Shown: piece after piece, positions 6,047 to 7,184 of the stretch | Position numbering within the stretch: the first letter of the stretch is position 1 | How the letters are laid out: every line of letters starts with the position of its first letter | Source: Oscillospiraceae bacterium | GTDB lineage: Bacteria; Bacillota; Clostridia; Oscillospirales; Ruminococcaceae | DNA: 7,184 nucleotides | Assembly (NCBI GenBank): GCA_017424665.1 | Contig: JAFOYK010000154.1 | Coordinates: forward strand, 1 to 7,184 | Reading direction: 5' to 3' | Position numbers and translations under genes: made by a program | Notes under the pieces: model-generated | Database searches by the model: none | What the model was told of the DNA's origin: nothing | Seen by the model: the letters and a program-made list of their open reading frames with translations, nothing else

Positions 6047-6231
6047 ACCGCGAACAAAAATTACGCAACCTTATACTTGATAAATTCGTAAGTCTGCGGA
6101 AATTTGCTTTTGAAGCGGATATCCCCTATTCTTCACTCACAACCATTCTTGATCGTGGAATCGCGGGAGCATCCTTCGATACCGTTATAAAAATTTGCAA
6201 AACACTTGAAATTGATCCGGAAAGCATATAA
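6043..6231 (+). CDS. Stand-alone XRE/Cro-type helix-turn-helix protein (62 aa)
   Basis: The whole protein is one HTH domain of the Cro/C1 type: LRNLILDKFVSLRKFAFEAD (7-26) gives the first two helices, IPYSSLTTILDRGIAGAS (27-44) holds the recognition helix, and FDTVIKICKTLEIDPESI (45-62) forms the last helices. The domain matches the N-terminal part of longer Clostridial XRE regulators, but there is no dimerisation or sensor domain after it; the TAA at 6229 is followed at once by a terminator. It is co-transcribed with the DeoR-like gene (ATGA overlap at 6043-6046), suggesting the two act on the same promoter or as partners, which is inference. It could be a DNA-binding auxiliary repressor or a domain remnant; the intact frame and good ribosome site favour a working gene. 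Confidence 0.85.
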   Translation: MNREQKLRNLILDKFVSLRKFAFEADIPYSSLTTILDRGIAGASFDTVIKICKTLEIDPESI

Positions 6232-6259
6232 AAAAGCCCGCGGATGCGGGCTTTTTTTT
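6230..6259 (+). terminator. Bidirectional rho-independent terminator between convergent genes
   Basis: A 6-bp perfect stem (GCCCGC 6236-6241, GCGGGC 6246-6251) with loop GGAT is followed by eight T residues (6252-6259), and an A-run on the other side (6230-6235) gives a T-run on the minus strand. It serves the DeoR/XRE operon and also the methyltransferase gene, whose stop codon lies in the T-tract. Confidence 0.9.
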
Positions 6260-6779
6260 ATTTTAAAAATTTCAAATAAAAATTATTTTCCTTTTCTGTT
6301 TCAAGAACGCATATCAAATTGAGATTTTCAAAAAGCTCCTTAGTTTTTTTTAATGATTGCTCAAATCCGAAACCCATTACGCCATAGGTTGTTTCAATTA
6401 CTTCCTCCGGTAAACAGATTTTCAAATCAATACAAAAAGGATCTTTTTCGGCGTTTTTAATATTTACATCCCATACATGGATTTCTCCGCCTTTTTTGAG
6501 CACACGGACCATTTCTTCGGAAACGTTTTTTCTTGTTTCCGTGCTCATAAACATAAACGAATAAAAAGCCGTTACGGAATCAAAAGAAGAATCAGGAAAA
6601 TCAAGACTTTCCGCATCCATAAGACGTTTTTCAAAACAATCCGGTGCCTCATCAAGTTCATTTTGACTATTATCAACGGCAACAACACGGTTTTTATAAA
6701 GTCTGCCGATAATTCCTTCTCCACCGCCGCCAATATCAAGAATCTTACCTTTTATGTCATTATTCAAAGTAATATTCAT
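6258..6779 (-). CDS. Class I SAM-dependent methyltransferase
   Basis: This 173-residue protein has the Rossmann-fold features of the Methyltransf_11 type, which transfers a methyl group from S-adenosylmethionine. Motif I is ILDIGGGGEG (13-22), the acidic residue binding the ribose is in VVAVDNS (32-38), a DAESLDFPDSSFDSV segment lies at 55-69, and VLKKGGEIHVWDV (93-105) is the post-motif strand. The substrate cannot be told from sequence. It is short: motif I starts near residue 13, so the usual N-terminal substrate-capping helices are missing, but the overlapping upstream gene leaves no room for a longer start. The start codon overlaps the Nudix stop by one base (TAATG), a sign of coupled translation. 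GGATG upstream is a weak ribosome site. Confidence 0.85.
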   Translation of the reverse strand: MNITLNNDIKGKILDIGGGGEGIIGRLYKNRVVAVDNSQNELDEAPDCFEKRLMDAESLDFPDSSFDSVTAFYSFMFMSTETRKNVSEEMVRVLKKGGEIHVWDVNIKNAEKDPFCIDLKICLPEEVIETTYGVMGFGFEQSLKKTKELFENLNLICVLETEKENNFYLKFLK

Positions 6780-7184
6780 TAAAATTCATCCATTTCCGTA
6801 AAAACAACACCGTTTGAAGTTGTAACTCCGCCGTAGATTTTGTCGTCGAATCTTCCCGTGCTCATATAATGCTCAAGCATCGCCTTTGCGGTAAAGGGCA
6901 TTTCCTTTTTGAGCACGTCATCCATATCGACCCACTCAAGTTTTCCCTCGCTGCAATCCGTTTTGAGCACCGCATTTTCTTTTAAATCAGCAAAGAAATA
7001 ATAATTTTGACGAATTTCGCCGTTTTTACAGCGAAGAGTAACATATTTAAATTTAAGATTTTCAATGTCGTGCTCAAAAAGCCCGATTTCTTCACTCATT
7101 TCACGAAGCATCGCTGCTTTAGCATCATTAAGTTCATCTTTTTCAAAATGTCCGCCAATTCCGCACCAGGAAGGAGAAACAACC
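6779..7184 (-). CDS. Nudix hydrolase, N-terminus cut by the window edge
   Basis: Nudix enzymes cleave nucleoside diphosphates linked to another group, often for housecleaning of dNTPs or cofactor turnover. The visible 134 residues carry the Nudix box near 11-35: GGHFEKDELNDAKAAMLRE then MSEEIGL. Its metal-binding REMSEE part is intact. The spacing is unusual, with nine rather than seven residues between the first Glu (17) and RE (27-28), and the DELNDA variant is one I associate with some Firmicute Nudix proteins. The frame is open to the right edge, so the start is outside the window; an internal ATG at 7111 would delete half the box and is rejected. It overlaps the methyltransferase gene by one base and the two form an operon. 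The substrate is unknown. Confidence 0.88.
   Translation of the reverse strand, partial: VVSPSWCGIGGHFEKDELNDAKAAMLREMSEEIGLFEHDIENLKFKYVTLRCKNGEIRQNYYFFADLKENAVLKTDCSEGKLEWVDMDDVLKKEMPFTAKAMLEHYMSTGRFDDKIYGGVTTSNGVVFTEMDEF

Noticed and set aside
7109..7111. ATG as the start of the Nudix gene
   Set aside because: The frame stays open to the window edge and the 24 codons before this ATG encode the first half of the Nudix box.
1..7184. CRISPR array, tRNA, rRNA, insertion sequence or attachment site
   Set aside because: No regularly spaced repeats, cloverleaf patterns, transposase motifs or terminal inverted repeats with target duplications were seen on either strand.

Overview
The window looks like a chromosomal segment from a moderately AT-rich Gram-positive bacterium, most likely a gut-type member of the Clostridia (Oscillospiraceae/Ruminococcaceae-like). 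This is inferred from the strong GGAGG ribosome binding sites, TTGAAA/TATAAT promoters with 17-base spacing, small lipoproteins with Ig-like folds, and a divergent GyrB-type subunit of a kind I associate with that group. No mobile-element gene, tRNA, rRNA or CRISPR array was seen.

Layout. Positions 1-389 (minus strand) hold the N-terminal part of PriA, which runs off the left edge. It is preceded at about 417-471 by a compact GC-rich double-hairpin repeat that abuts the stop codon of a complete GyrB/ParE-like ATPase subunit (470-2452, minus), which has its own housekeeping promoter at 2485-2513. After a terminator (2535-2565) comes a four-gene minus-strand operon (4983 to 2564): an ECF sigma factor, a single-pass membrane protein that is probably its anti-sigma factor, and two small tandem lipoproteins with a shared Ig-like signature. 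A 286-base AT-rich divergent region (4984-5269) separates this operon from a plus-strand pair of regulators: a DeoR-family repressor (5270-6046) and a 62-residue XRE-type helix-turn-helix protein overlapping it by four bases. A bidirectional terminator (6230-6259) closes that pair against a minus-strand pair: a SAM-dependent methyltransferase (6258-6779) and a Nudix hydrolase that runs off the right edge.

How the genes may work together. The sigma/anti-sigma/lipoprotein operon has the layout of an envelope-sensing circuit: the sigma factor would be held by the cytoplasmic N-terminus of the membrane protein, whose large outer domain and linker could sense the cell surface, where the two lipoproteins would sit. 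The DeoR-like and mini-XRE proteins are co-translated and have no metabolic target gene within the window. Their control region carries repeated ATATTCT half-sites that could be operators. The most interesting parts are this envelope operon, the atypical DeoR effector pocket with its overlapping HTH partner, the divergent topoisomerase subunit and the intergenic repeat. I saw no clear evidence of a wholly new defence or mobile system.
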